Below the pieces are notes generated by a model that made no database searches, was not told the origin of the DNA, and saw only the letters and a list, made by a program, of their open reading frames with translations. From contig CAMAUZ010000015.1 of NCBI GenBank assembly GCA_945861535.1, positions 1-64,000 of the forward strand: a DNA stretch of 64,000 bases, read 5' to 3'. The position numbers were made by a program, and so were the translations under genes. Every line of letters begins with the position of its first letter. Within the stretch, counting starts at the first letter, position 1. Source of the stretch: Akkermansia muciniphila (GTDB lineage Bacteria; Verrucomicrobiota; Verrucomicrobiia; Limisphaerales; BJHT01). This document shows, piece after piece, positions 55,117-63,129 of the stretch.

Positions 55117-55417
55117 GGCCAAATTCGTCCGGCTGTCTCCCTCCCCCACGGAGCGCGGCTGTGTCACAGACCAGCCGCAGCAGCCCGGTGGACAAGCGGC
55201 GTTTCGAACTATTCCGTAACTGCGGTTTTGCGGACGCGCTCCGGGGCAGCTGCGGCGGGCACCCGCCCGCGGACGCAGCAAGCTGGAGCGCAGCGCGATG
55301 CCCGCCGAACCAACCGCCCCGCGCGGACGGCCGCACTCCGCGAGAGTCGCGCACCACGCCGTCCGGCGTTAACCCGCTTGCCCTCGCCGACGCCGTCGGC
55401 AGGATGCCGCCGCTTTC
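55117..55417. other. Gene-free interval with a half family B repeat
   Basis: GGAGCGCGGCTGTGTCACAGACCAG-type left half of family B at about 55150-55185 (no right arm). The rest shows no supported feature. Confidence 0.6.
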
Positions 55418-56335
55418 ATGAAACCGAAAATCTCCGCCTTTCCCAAATGCTACCTCGAGAAAATCGCCGGCGAACGGACGATGTCCGTGTTCGACTGGAT
55501 CGCCATGGCCAGGACGCTCGAGGCGGACGGTTTGGAAATGTATGAGGGCTTTTTCACCAGTCTCGAGGACGGCTACATCGACTCGGTCGGCGAGGCCATC
55601 CACGCCGCCGGGTTTGCGATGCCGATGCTTTGTTGCTCGCCGGATTTCACCCAACCGGAGCGCGCGGCGCGGCAGCGGGCCGTCGAGCACGAGGCGCGGA
55701 TGATTCACGTCACGCGGCGCCTGGGCGGTCCGCGCGCGGTCTGCCGCGTGCTCAGCGGGCAGCGGCGGCCGGAGGTCCGCATCGAGGACGGCATCGAGTG
55801 GGTGGTGGAATGCATCCAGGAATTGCTGCCGGTCGCGCGCGAGTGCGATGTGGTTTTGGGAATCGAAAATCATTACAAGGACGGCTTCTGGAAATTCCCC
55901 GAGTTCGCGCAGAAGAAAGATGTGTTCCTGAAAATCCTCGCCGCCATTCCGGACCGGAACCATTTCGGGGTGCAGTACGATCCCTCCAACGCGATCGTCG
56001 CCGGCGACGATCCGCTCGACTGGCTCGTGGCGGTGCAGGACCGCGTGGTGAGCATGCACGCCAGCGATCGGTCGTTGACCGCGGGCGCCAGCCTCGACGA
56101 ACTGCGCCAGAGCGACGGCACGCTCGGCTATTCGCCCAAGCTGAAACACGGCGTCGTCGGCAAAGGGCTGAATGACTACCCCGCGATCCTCACCTTGCTC
56201 GCGAAAAACCATTACGCCGGCTGGATCAGCATCGAGGACGGCATGAATGGCATGGTGGAAATGGCGGAGTCGCTGGCCTATCTGCATCGCATGGTGGACC
56301 GCTACTTTGGCGATCTTCCCGCTCCCCAAAAATGA
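55418..56335 (+). CDS. Sugar phosphate isomerase/epimerase (AP endonuclease 2 superfamily TIM barrel)
   Basis: A 305-residue TIM-barrel protein of the xylose isomerase-like/IolE-type superfamily that binds a divalent metal and acts on sugars or inositol derivatives. Metal-site candidates are the Glu in VVLGIENHYKDG, the Asp in FGVQYDPSNA, the His in VVSMHASDRS and the Glu in GWISIEDGMNG. LGYSPKLKHGVVGKG is the usual late loop (GxG with His). It begins with no signal peptide and overlaps the following dehydrogenase by four bases. The pair probably works on the same sugar; the substrate is unknown. Confidence 0.88.
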   Translation: MKPKISAFPKCYLEKIAGERTMSVFDWIAMARTLEADGLEMYEGFFTSLEDGYIDSVGEAIHAAGFAMPMLCCSPDFTQPERAARQRAVEHEARMIHVTRRLGGPRAVCRVLSGQRRPEVRIEDGIEWVVECIQELLPVARECDVVLGIENHYKDGFWKFPEFAQKKDVFLKILAAIPDRNHFGVQYDPSNAIVAGDDPLDWLVAVQDRVVSMHASDRSLTAGASLDELRQSDGTLGYSPKLKHGVVGKGLNDYPAILTLLAKNHYAGWISIEDGMNGMVEMAESLAYLHRMVDRYFGDLPAPQK

Positions 56336-57420
56336 AACCCGTTCGCACCGCACTGGTGGGTTGCGGGAAAGTTGGCGGCCTCCACGCATCCGCGCTGGCG
56401 GCGCTGCCCGAGTCAAAACTGGTCGCGGTCTGCGATCCGAGCCTGGACCGCGCGGAAGCTTTCGCCGCGCGGCACGGCGGACGCGCCTTTCGCGAGGTGC
56501 CGCAGATGCTTCGCGAATCCGGCGCGGAGGCGGTGTTCGTATGCACGCCGCACCCGCTCCACGCGGATTGCTCCGTGCTGGCCGCACAGGCAGGCCTGCA
56601 TGTGATGGTGGAGAAACCCATGGCCGCGAGCCTCGCCGACTGCGACGCGATGCTCGGGGCGGCGCGGAAATCCGGCGTGACGCTCGGCGTGATGAGCCAG
56701 CGGCGTTTCTACGAGCCGGTGCTGCGGATGAAGGCCGCCATCGACGCCGGGAAAATCGGCCGGCCGGTGCTCGGGGTGTTTCAGATGTTTAGCTGGCGGG
56801 ACCAGGCCTATTACGAATCCGATCCCTGGCGCGGAAAATGGGCGACCGAAGGCGGTGGCGTGCTGGTCAATCAGTCCCCGCATCAGCTCGATCTGCTCCG
56901 CTGGTTCATGGGGGATGTGGCGGAAATCAGCGGCCGCTGGAGCAATCTGAATCATCCCTACATCGAAGTGGACGACACCGCGGTGGCGACGCTCACCTTC
57001 CGCAATGGCGGCCTCGGCTCGATTGTCACGAGCCTGTCGCAGAAGCCGGGGATCTTCACCAAAGTGCATGTTCACGGGGCGAACGGCGCGTCCATCGGCG
57101 TCGAGACCGACCGCGGCGCGACCTTCATCGCGGGCGTTTCCAAAATCGCCGAGCCGCCCCTCAACGATCTCTGGACCATTCCCGGCGAGGAACATCTGCT
57201 GTCGGAATTTCAAGCCGCCGACCGCGCGCGCTTCGGGGCCATCGACGCCGTCGCGCATTATCACGCGCTGCAAATTCAGGATTTCCTGCGCGCCATCCAA
57301 GAGGGCCGGCCGCCGCTGGTGACCGGTGAAGATGGGCGCGCCGTGGTCGAGATGTTCTCCGCGATCTACGAATCTCACCGGCGCAAGGCAGCGGTGGCGC
57401 TGCCGCTGACGGGGGAGTGA
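56332..57420 (+). CDS. Gfo/Idh/MocA family oxidoreductase
   Basis: NAD(P)-dependent sugar or inositol dehydrogenase, 362 residues. The N-terminal Rossmann domain begins VRTALVGCGKVGGLHA, and the family catalytic motif is VEKPM with Lys95. The C-terminal domain has NQSPHQLDLLRWFMGD (His/Asp pair) and YIEVDDTAVATLTF. The ATG overlaps the isomerase stop (ATGA 56332-56335). The transcript probably ends downstream in a repeat-rich gap. Confidence 0.93.
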   Translation: MKPVRTALVGCGKVGGLHASALAALPESKLVAVCDPSLDRAEAFAARHGGRAFREVPQMLRESGAEAVFVCTPHPLHADCSVLAAQAGLHVMVEKPMAASLADCDAMLGAARKSGVTLGVMSQRRFYEPVLRMKAAIDAGKIGRPVLGVFQMFSWRDQAYYESDPWRGKWATEGGGVLVNQSPHQLDLLRWFMGDVAEISGRWSNLNHPYIEVDDTAVATLTFRNGGLGSIVTSLSQKPGIFTKVHVHGANGASIGVETDRGATFIAGVSKIAEPPLNDLWTIPGEEHLLSEFQAADRARFGAIDAVAHYHALQIQDFLRAIQEGRPPLVTGEDGRAVVEMFSAIYESHRRKAAVALPLTGE

Positions 57421-57507
57421 GCAGCGGCCGCAAGGTCGCACCGCTTTTCTCCGAAGCGCGGACTGGCAGCCGGTTGTGCTGAAGCCCGTGCGGCCATCTC
57501 CGCTTTG

Positions 57508-57918
57508 TGCCGGAGGCAGGCAAGAAATCAGCCGATGGTGAAGCGCAGCGGAACCACCGGGAAAACCGAACCAAAGAGCGCTGCGTCCCGGCGGGGCGCG
57601 AGAGCCGTGAAACCCCGCCGTCATGCCTCGCCACGGCGACGCGCGCACCGTTGGCACCAGCAGTTGGAACCACGAAATACCCGAAGCACACGAACGAAGC
57701 AGCCCTTCGAAAAACGGACCGGTTTACTCGGCGAGGGAAGCCTTCGTTGCGGTCCGATGCGGAGGCACAGCGACGGCGGAAGCGCCGCGGAGGCGAGCTG
57801 TGTTGGTGCGATTGCAGGGCTCTCGCGCCCCGCCGGGGCGCACGATCGGGTGGCGGTGGCAGGTCCGGTGGTTCCGCGGTGCTTCACCACCGGCTAATTT
57901 CTTACGTGCCTCCGGCAC
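57508..57918. repeat. Degenerate family C repeat (copy 4)
   Basis: GTGCCGGAGGCAGGCAAGAA and the distant TTTCTTACGTGCCTCCGGCAC form the outer pair; AATCAGCCGATGGTGAAGC mirrors GCTTCACCACCGGCTAATT. The layout is that of family C but the spacer is longer and the arms are diverged. No gene is seen in this interval. Confidence 0.75.
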
Positions 57919-57926
57919 GATGCGAT

Positions 57927-58048
57927 AGACACGGATACACGGATGAAACCCAGCGTGCGGAGCGGCGCTCGTCCGGCGAACACTGGATGGTCCGCATCCC
58001 CGTCCCCATCCGGGTTCATTCGTGTCCAACCGTGTCCAGCCGTGGTTG
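57927..58048. repeat. Inverted pair of CACGGATACACGGATG short repeats
   Basis: ACACGGATACACGGATGAA (57929-57947) and the inverse block TTCATTCGTGTCC with CGTGTCCAGCCGTGG (58014-58046) bracket about 65 nt. Same family as 18608-18640 and 62573-62603. Confidence 0.7.
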
Positions 58049-58057
58049 AGCTTCCGC

Positions 58058-58741
58058 CTACGGTTTCGCGGTTGTCTTTTCGCCGCTGATTTTGAGGTTC
58101 CGCACCTGGACGGATTTGCCGGCGGCGAGCCAACTCCGGACCTTGGGCGTGGCGAGGAACGCGTGCCGGGCGCGCAGTTCATGCCCGTCGAGATTCGCCG
58201 CCATCTGGTCGCCCTTCCACTCCACGCGCAGGTGATGCCACTCGCCGGCTTTCACCGGAACCGCCAGCCGGGCGATGGTGTGCGAGGGCTTCACGGAATC
58301 TTCCGCGATGCTCAGGGTCGTGGCCGTCACGACCACGCGGCCGACATGTTTGTCCGCATCGCAGCCCACGAGGAAGCTGCCCGGACCCTCGACCAAGAAC
58401 TCCACTTCGATCACCGCGGTCGCCAGTCCGACATTGTGATGCAAGACCGGAATGTGTTTTTCCTCCGGCAGATCGAGGACGCGCAGCACGCCGTCCTGCG
58501 GCGTCCATTTCCCCTTGGCGACACTGAAACTCGCATCAAGCGGTCCCTTGAAATCAGGCGTGGCAATCGCCGGCAGCGGGCGGTCGTGCAGAAGCAGCTT
58601 GCCCTCCTGCGCGAAGGCGTCCGACGCGGTGGCGAAGGCGAAGATAAGGCCGAAGACAAAAGCGAGATTCAGCGCGGGGCGACCAAGCGGTGAGATGACC
58701 TTCTGCGCGGACGGGGACTCGGATCGGGTTGTATTTTTCAT
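58058..58741 (-). CDS. Secreted LamG/DUF1080-like domain protein
   Basis: A 227-residue exported protein. A signal sequence lies at about residues 22-44 (ALNLAFVFGLIFAFATASDAFA). The rest is one jelly-roll domain of the DUF1080/concanavalin A class: SFSVAKGKWTPQDGVLRVLD, FLVGCDADKHVGR, AGEWHHLRVEWKGDQMAANLDGH, the last interrupted by no obvious catalytic residues. DUF1080 proteins include 3-keto-disaccharide hydrolases, and the neighbouring dehydrogenases make a role in sugar breakdown plausible, but this short version may only bind carbohydrate. Confidence 0.75.
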   Translation of the reverse strand: MKNTTRSESPSAQKVISPLGRPALNLAFVFGLIFAFATASDAFAQEGKLLLHDRPLPAIATPDFKGPLDASFSVAKGKWTPQDGVLRVLDLPEEKHIPVLHHNVGLATAVIEVEFLVEGPGSFLVGCDADKHVGRVVVTATTLSIAEDSVKPSHTIARLAVPVKAGEWHHLRVEWKGDQMAANLDGHELRARHAFLATPKVRSWLAAGKSVQVRNLKISGEKTTAKP

Positions 58742-58854
58742 TTTTAGCGAAACGGAATTGGAACCAGGAATGGAATCGGATGCCCCCGACCCTCCCGAAG
58801 TCGTCCGCCAAAGTCACCCCCGCATTCCGGTCGCACCGCGCTCCCCGCCCACCC

Positions 58855-59034
58855 TTGTAGGAGTCGAGGTCACGAGACTCTGACCATTTCTGCGCGAGCG
58901 GCGGACTGAATCTCATGGGCTGACTCGGGCGAGGCGCGTGGGACCGGAACCTGGTTGCAAGACGCGGCTTGGGATGTGTCCGGGCGGGCCGCTCGCGGAA
59001 GGAGGTTAGAGTCTCGTTACCTCGGCTCCTACAA
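58855..59034. repeat. Family E inverted repeat (copy 3)
   Basis: TTGTAGGAGTCGAGGTCACG on the left and CGTTACCTCGGCTCCTACAA on the right; GCGAGCGGCGGA mirrors GGGCCGCTCGCG inside. Its closest relative is 28746-28927, in opposite orientation. Confidence 0.88.
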
Positions 59035-59095
59035 AGGCGGGAGCGCGGGTGGCTCGCCCGCGAGATTGTGCGAGCCCCTCACTCGTGACCGATCC

Positions 59096-59123
59096 TTGCC
59101 TGCCCGGCGCGCGACTGTGACAG
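59096..59123 (+). promoter_or_regulatory. Possible promoter of the SDR gene
   Basis: TTGCCT (59096-59101), a 16-nt spacer and TGACAG (59118-59123), followed after 9 nt by the ATG. The -10 is a poor match; listed for its geometry. Confidence 0.3.
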
Positions 59124-59132
59124 TCCCGCGCC

Positions 59133-59906
59133 ATGCACTTGAATCTCGCCCAGCAGACGGTCGCAGTGTTCGGCGCGGCGCGCGGCATCGGGCGGGCAAT
59201 CGCGGAGGAATTTGTCACCGAGGGCTGCCGGGTCCACGGCTTCGACCGGAGCCCGGACCCCGCCCCGCCGCCCGCCGGCGCGACGAACGTTCAGGGCGAT
59301 GTCACCTCGTATGAGCAGGTGCGCGCCTTTGCCGCGGGGCTGGGCGAGGTCGATCACGTTGTCTATTCGGTCGGCGTCGGCTCGGGGAAATTCGGCTTTC
59401 CCTTCTGGAATCTCGAGCCGGGCGACTGGGCGCGCGTGTTGGAAATCAATCTCCTCGGCGCGGTGAACGTAGCGCACGCCTTCGCCCCGAAACTCATCAC
59501 GCGGCGGAAAGGTTCGCTGCTGTTCCTGGTCTCCGTCGCCGGCCAGATCGGCTCGCAGACCGACCCGCCCTACAGCGCGGCCAAGGCGGGACTCATCAAC
59601 TTCATGCAATGCGCCGCCAAAGACCTCGCGCCCCACGGCATCCGCGTGAACGCCCTCTCGCCGGGCATGGTCCAGACCGACCTGAATCAATCTGTCTGGC
59701 AGGCCGGCCAGGCCCGCCTCTCGCCCGCCGAGCGTCAAGACTACGCGAGCTGGGCTGAGGAAAAAATCCGCAAAGTGTCCCCGCTCGGCCGCTGGCAGAC
59801 GCCTGCGGAAATGGCGGCCATGGCGGTCTTCCTCGCCTCCGATCACGCGCAAAACATCACCGGCCAGACCCTCAACATCGACGGCGGCCAGGTGATGCAC
59901 GCGTGA
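59133..59906 (+). CDS. SDR-family NAD(P)-dependent oxidoreductase
   Basis: A 257-residue classical short-chain dehydrogenase. Cofactor motif GAARGIG (14-20), with Asp39 in GFDRS, which favours NAD+. The active site is Ser134, Tyr147 and Lys151 (DPPYSAAKAGLINF) with Asn106. The substrate-release motif is LSPGMVQTDLN, and the C-terminus GQTLNIDGGQVMHA is typical of sugar or acyl reductases. It is separated by 480 nt of repeats from the next gene, so operon membership is doubtful, but the neighbourhood suggests sugar catabolism. Confidence 0.92.
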   Translation: MHLNLAQQTVAVFGAARGIGRAIAEEFVTEGCRVHGFDRSPDPAPPPAGATNVQGDVTSYEQVRAFAAGLGEVDHVVYSVGVGSGKFGFPFWNLEPGDWARVLEINLLGAVNVAHAFAPKLITRRKGSLLFLVSVAGQIGSQTDPPYSAAKAGLINFMQCAAKDLAPHGIRVNALSPGMVQTDLNQSVWQAGQARLSPAERQDYASWAEEKIRKVSPLGRWQTPAEMAAMAVFLASDHAQNITGQTLNIDGGQVMHA

Positions 59907-59918
59907 TCCACAACCCGC

Positions 59919-60055
59919 GGAGCGCGGCTGTGTCCGCCGAGGACCAGCCGCAGCAGCCCCGGATCGTCGCGGGCACCCGCGGGCACCCGTTGGAATCCGC
60001 GGCGTCCCTTGCGGACAACGTGTTGCGGCTGGTGCTCCGCACACAGCCGCGCTTC
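59919..60055. repeat. Family B repeat (copy 5)
   Basis: GGAGCGCGGCTGTGTCC on the left and CACAGCCGCGC on the right. The inner block GTTGGAATCCGCGGCGTCCC matches those of copies 2 and 4. From 60056 to 60388 no gene is seen; the stretch TTCCTTTGCCTCCATTCCTTTGCC near 60167-60190 is a short tandem pair. Confidence 0.8.
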
Positions 60056-60388
60056 GGAAAAACCCTCGCGGCGCGGGGCCGTGTGGCGCACGGGAGGGGG
60101 GCGGCGGAATTGTTGGCAAAGGAATGGAGCCAAAGGGAGGGGGACAGGGATACTTCTGGTCTTCATTCCTTTGCCTCCATTCCTTTGCCAAATCCGGTTC
60201 GAGTTTGGGGGCGGATTCAGGTTGGCGACGGGGCGCTCGATCGAACGCACAATGTGCGGGGAACTCCGCCTCCTCACGTCGGCGGCTACAACCCGGCTTT
60301 CCGCCCGCCCCGCAGTTGAAATCCATCGGCCGGCCATGTCTTATCCGTCGCACCTGAACTTCCACCGCATGAAACCTGTCCTCTGCCG

Positions 60389-61402
60389 ATGAAACTCGCA
60401 CTGCTCGGACTCAAGGGCCACGTCACTGCCGTCGTCGCGGGGGCCAAGCTGCTCGGCGATGTCGAGATCGTCGCGGTCTCCGACAACAACCTGAAAGCCG
60501 CCGAGGCCTTCCTGAAACGCCTCCCGCAGCCCCACGCTGCGCAAGCCTACGAGCAATGGCAGCACGTCCTCGAACATACGCTGCCCGATGTCTGCTGCGT
60601 CGCTGACGAAAGTGGGATGCGCCTCGAGCAGTTGCTCGCGCTGCTCGCACGCGGCGTTCACATCATTTCCGAAAAGCCGCTCGTGACCACGCTCGCCGAT
60701 CTCGAGCGCCTGCGCGCCGCGTTCGCGAAATCCAAATCACAACTCACGATGCTGCTCGAACTGCGGCACCAGCCGAAATACGCGCGCGTCCGGGAGATCA
60801 TCCAGCGCGGTGGTATCGGCACGGTCTCGCAGGTGGCGACGCAGAAGTCTTACAAATGGGGCGAGCGCCCCGCGTGGCTCCAGAGCCGTGCCCGTCTCGG
60901 CGGCACGATTCCCTACATCGGCATCCATTCGCTCGACATCATCCGCTGGGTCACGGGCCTCGATTTCACCCAAGTCGCGGCGTTCCACGGGCGCAGCGGA
61001 CGGCCCGAGTTCGGCGAGACCGAGGACCAGGCCTCGATCCTCGCGCAGTTGTCCAACGGCGCGTCCGTCACGGCCCGCTTGGACTATCTGCGCCCCGCCA
61101 AGGCCGCCAGCCACGGCGACGATCGCCTCCGCGTCACCGGCACCAAGGGCGTGCTCGAAGTGAATGAGGGCGACGACGCCATCACGCTCGTCACCGACGC
61201 CGGCACCGAGCGCATTCCGTTTGAGGTCACCGAGAACATCTTCGTCGAGTTCGTGAAATTTCTTCGCGGCGGCCGGCCCCCGCGCATCACGGCGGACGAC
61301 AGCTTTTACATCACGGAGGTCGTGCTGCGGGCGCGCGAGGCGGCGGATGAAAGGAAACTGATCGCACTGCCGCCGTTGCGTCCCGTCCGCGGTTCCCGAT
61401 AG
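60389..61402 (+). CDS. Gfo/Idh/MocA family oxidoreductase
   Basis: A 337-residue NAD(P)-dependent dehydrogenase. The N-terminal Rossmann strand is LALLGLKGHVTAV, a less canonical Gly-rich loop. The catalytic motif is ISEKPL with Lys96. The C-terminal domain includes TIPYIGIHSLDIIRWVTGL with the His/Asp pair. It is the first of a likely four-gene run (60389 to beyond 64000) with the epimerase, GNAT and DapA-like genes, so a sugar acid pathway is inferred. Confidence 0.92.
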   Translation: MKLALLGLKGHVTAVVAGAKLLGDVEIVAVSDNNLKAAEAFLKRLPQPHAAQAYEQWQHVLEHTLPDVCCVADESGMRLEQLLALLARGVHIISEKPLVTTLADLERLRAAFAKSKSQLTMLLELRHQPKYARVREIIQRGGIGTVSQVATQKSYKWGERPAWLQSRARLGGTIPYIGIHSLDIIRWVTGLDFTQVAAFHGRSGRPEFGETEDQASILAQLSNGASVTARLDYLRPAKAASHGDDRLRVTGTKGVLEVNEGDDAITLVTDAGTERIPFEVTENIFVEFVKFLRGGRPPRITADDSFYITEVVLRAREAADERKLIALPPLRPVRGSR

Positions 61403-61444
61403 TTTCACCCCCATCGCCGCCATCACTGACCTGACCGCCGCCGC

Positions 61445-62473
61445 ATGAAACCGCTCCTGACGCTCGCCGACCTCGACGATCAACTCAGCCTCCCCACGCC
61501 CGGCGTGCTCGCCACGCTGCGCGCGCTCGATGGCGACGTGCTGGTTCTTGGCGCGGGCGGCAAGATGGGTCCCACGCTCGCCCGCATGGTGCGCCGCGGC
61601 CTCGACGAGATCAGCCGCCACGACCGCCGCGTCTTCGCGGTGTCGCGCTTCTCGTCCGCTGCCGCCGCCGCAGAACTCCAGCGGCACGGCGTGGAGACCA
61701 TCGCGTGCGACCTGCTGAATCGCGCCGCCGTCCAGGCCCTGCCCGACGCGCCCAATGTCATCTTTATGGCGGGCCAGAAATTCGGCACCAGCGAAGCGCC
61801 CGAGCTGACGTGGGTGATGAACACGCTCGTGCCCGCCATCGTGGCCGAGCGCTTCGCCCGCTCGCGCATCGTCGTGTTTTCCACCGGCTGCGTTTATCCG
61901 CTCGTGCCTGCCAACGGCCCCGGCTCGCACGAAAACGACGCCCTCGGTCCGCCCGGCGAATACGCCAACTCGTGCGTCGGCCGCGAACGCGTCTTCACCC
62001 ATTTCGCCAAACAAAACACCACGCCCACGCTGCTCTTCCGCCTCTGCTACGCGATCGATCTCCGCTACGGCGTGCTCTGCGACGTGGCGAACAAGGTCGC
62101 CCGCGGCCAGCCCGTCGATGTCACGATGGGCGCGGCCAATGTCATCTGGCAGGGCGACGCCAACGCCCGCGCCATCCAGTGCCTCGCGCACGCCGCCACG
62201 CCGCCGCTCGCGCTGAACGTGACCGGCCTTCAGCGCGTGGCCATCCGCTGGCTGGCGCAGCGCTTCGGCGAGCTGCTCGGGCGCGCGCCGGCCATCACCG
62301 GACAGGAAGGCGCGACCGCGTGGCTGTGGGATGCGACGCGCTCCTATGCGCTCTTCGGTCCGCCCGTCGTGGCGCTCGAGGAAATGATTGAAGCCACCGC
62401 ACAATGGGTCCGCCAAGGCGGCGCAACGCTCGGCAAGCCCACGCATTTTGAAACCACCGATGGCCGCTTTTGA
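61445..62473 (+). CDS. NAD-dependent epimerase/dehydratase family protein lacking the YxxxK lysine
   Basis: A 342-residue extended-SDR protein. The dinucleotide loop is LVLGAGGKMGPTLA (about 34-46) and the active-site Ser/Thr strand is VFSTGCVYP. At the YxxxK position it reads Tyr173-Ala-Asn-Ser-Cys177, so the catalytic Lys is Cys. The downstream Arg180 might substitute, or the protein may bind NAD(P) without the standard chemistry. It starts 43 nt after the dehydrogenase; TTGCGT-N16-GATAGT at the end of that gene could be an internal promoter. Its substrate is unknown. Confidence 0.85.
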   Translation: MKPLLTLADLDDQLSLPTPGVLATLRALDGDVLVLGAGGKMGPTLARMVRRGLDEISRHDRRVFAVSRFSSAAAAAELQRHGVETIACDLLNRAAVQALPDAPNVIFMAGQKFGTSEAPELTWVMNTLVPAIVAERFARSRIVVFSTGCVYPLVPANGPGSHENDALGPPGEYANSCVGRERVFTHFAKQNTTPTLLFRLCYAIDLRYGVLCDVANKVARGQPVDVTMGAANVIWQGDANARAIQCLAHAATPPLALNVTGLQRVAIRWLAQRFGELLGRAPAITGQEGATAWLWDATRSYALFGPPVVALEEMIEATAQWVRQGGATLGKPTHFETTDGRF

Positions 62474-62525
62474 TGCCCGATGCCGGATGCCGACGGCCGG
62501 CGCACGAGGTGCGCGTCCCCGTTCG

Positions 62526-62561
62526 GTTTGGAGTGCGGTGACTTGTCACCGCACTCCAAAC
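62526..62561. repeat. Perfect 36-nt palindrome, family G
   Basis: GTTTGGAGTGCGGTGAC, TT, then its exact reverse complement. Same core as 18378-18564. It is followed by CGTCCATCCGTG-type short repeats (62573-62603). It lies in the epimerase-GNAT spacer and could act as an intercistronic stabiliser or terminator. Confidence 0.9.
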
Positions 62562-62655
62562 GGCGGGCCGGTTTCATCCGCGTCCATCCGTGTTTATCCG
62601 TGGCCCAGTTTCTCCCCTCTGATCCCATCCAAGTCCGCCAGCCGACACCCTGACC

Positions 62656-63129
62656 ATGCAAATCCGCCTCTACCAACCTGCTGACCTCCCCGAGCTTCGC
62701 CGCATCACCGTCGAAGGTTTTGAGGGCATTGCCATTGATCAAAATGTCGAAAAGCAACTCGGCGTCCTCGGCGGCCACGACTGGCGCTGGCGCAAGGCGC
62801 GGCATGTGGACGAAGACTGCGTGGCCAACCCCACCGGCGTCTTCGTCGCGGTAGCCGAGGAAGATGGCAAAGTGCTCGGCTACATCTCCACGCGCCTTGA
62901 TCGCGAGGGCGGCAAGGGGCGCATCCCCAACCTCGCCGTGGACAAGGCCGCGCGCGGTCAGGGCGTCGGTCGCCAGCTCATCGAACACGCCCTCGAATAT
63001 TTCCGCCGCGAGGGCATGGCCTTCGCGATGATCGAAACCATGGTCAACAATCCCGTCGGCCAGCATCTCTACCCCTCCTGCGGATTCGTCGAAGCCGGCC
63101 GGCAGATTCATTACGCGCTGAAACTATGA
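62656..63129 (+). CDS. GNAT family N-acetyltransferase
   Basis: A 157-residue acetyltransferase. Motif A, which binds acetyl-CoA, is NLAVDKAARGQGVGRQL (R/Q-x-x-G-x-G/A). The core strand before it is VFVAVAEEDGKVLGYIS and motif B is VGQHLYPSCGFVEAG. The acceptor is unknown: a sugar amine, amino acid or protein. The stop overlaps the start of the DapA-like gene (ATGA 63126-63129), so the two are translationally coupled, which suggests a shared pathway. Confidence 0.88.
   Translation: MQIRLYQPADLPELRRITVEGFEGIAIDQNVEKQLGVLGGHDWRWRKARHVDEDCVANPTGVFVAVAEEDGKVLGYISTRLDREGGKGRIPNLAVDKAARGQGVGRQLIEHALEYFRREGMAFAMIETMVNNPVGQHLYPSCGFVEAGRQIHYALKL

Noticed and set aside
52486-55281. 931-codon minus-strand frame opposite the PSD1 cytochrome
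   Set aside because: Composition-driven antisense frame; the plus strand encodes heme motifs and DUF1549/DUF1553.
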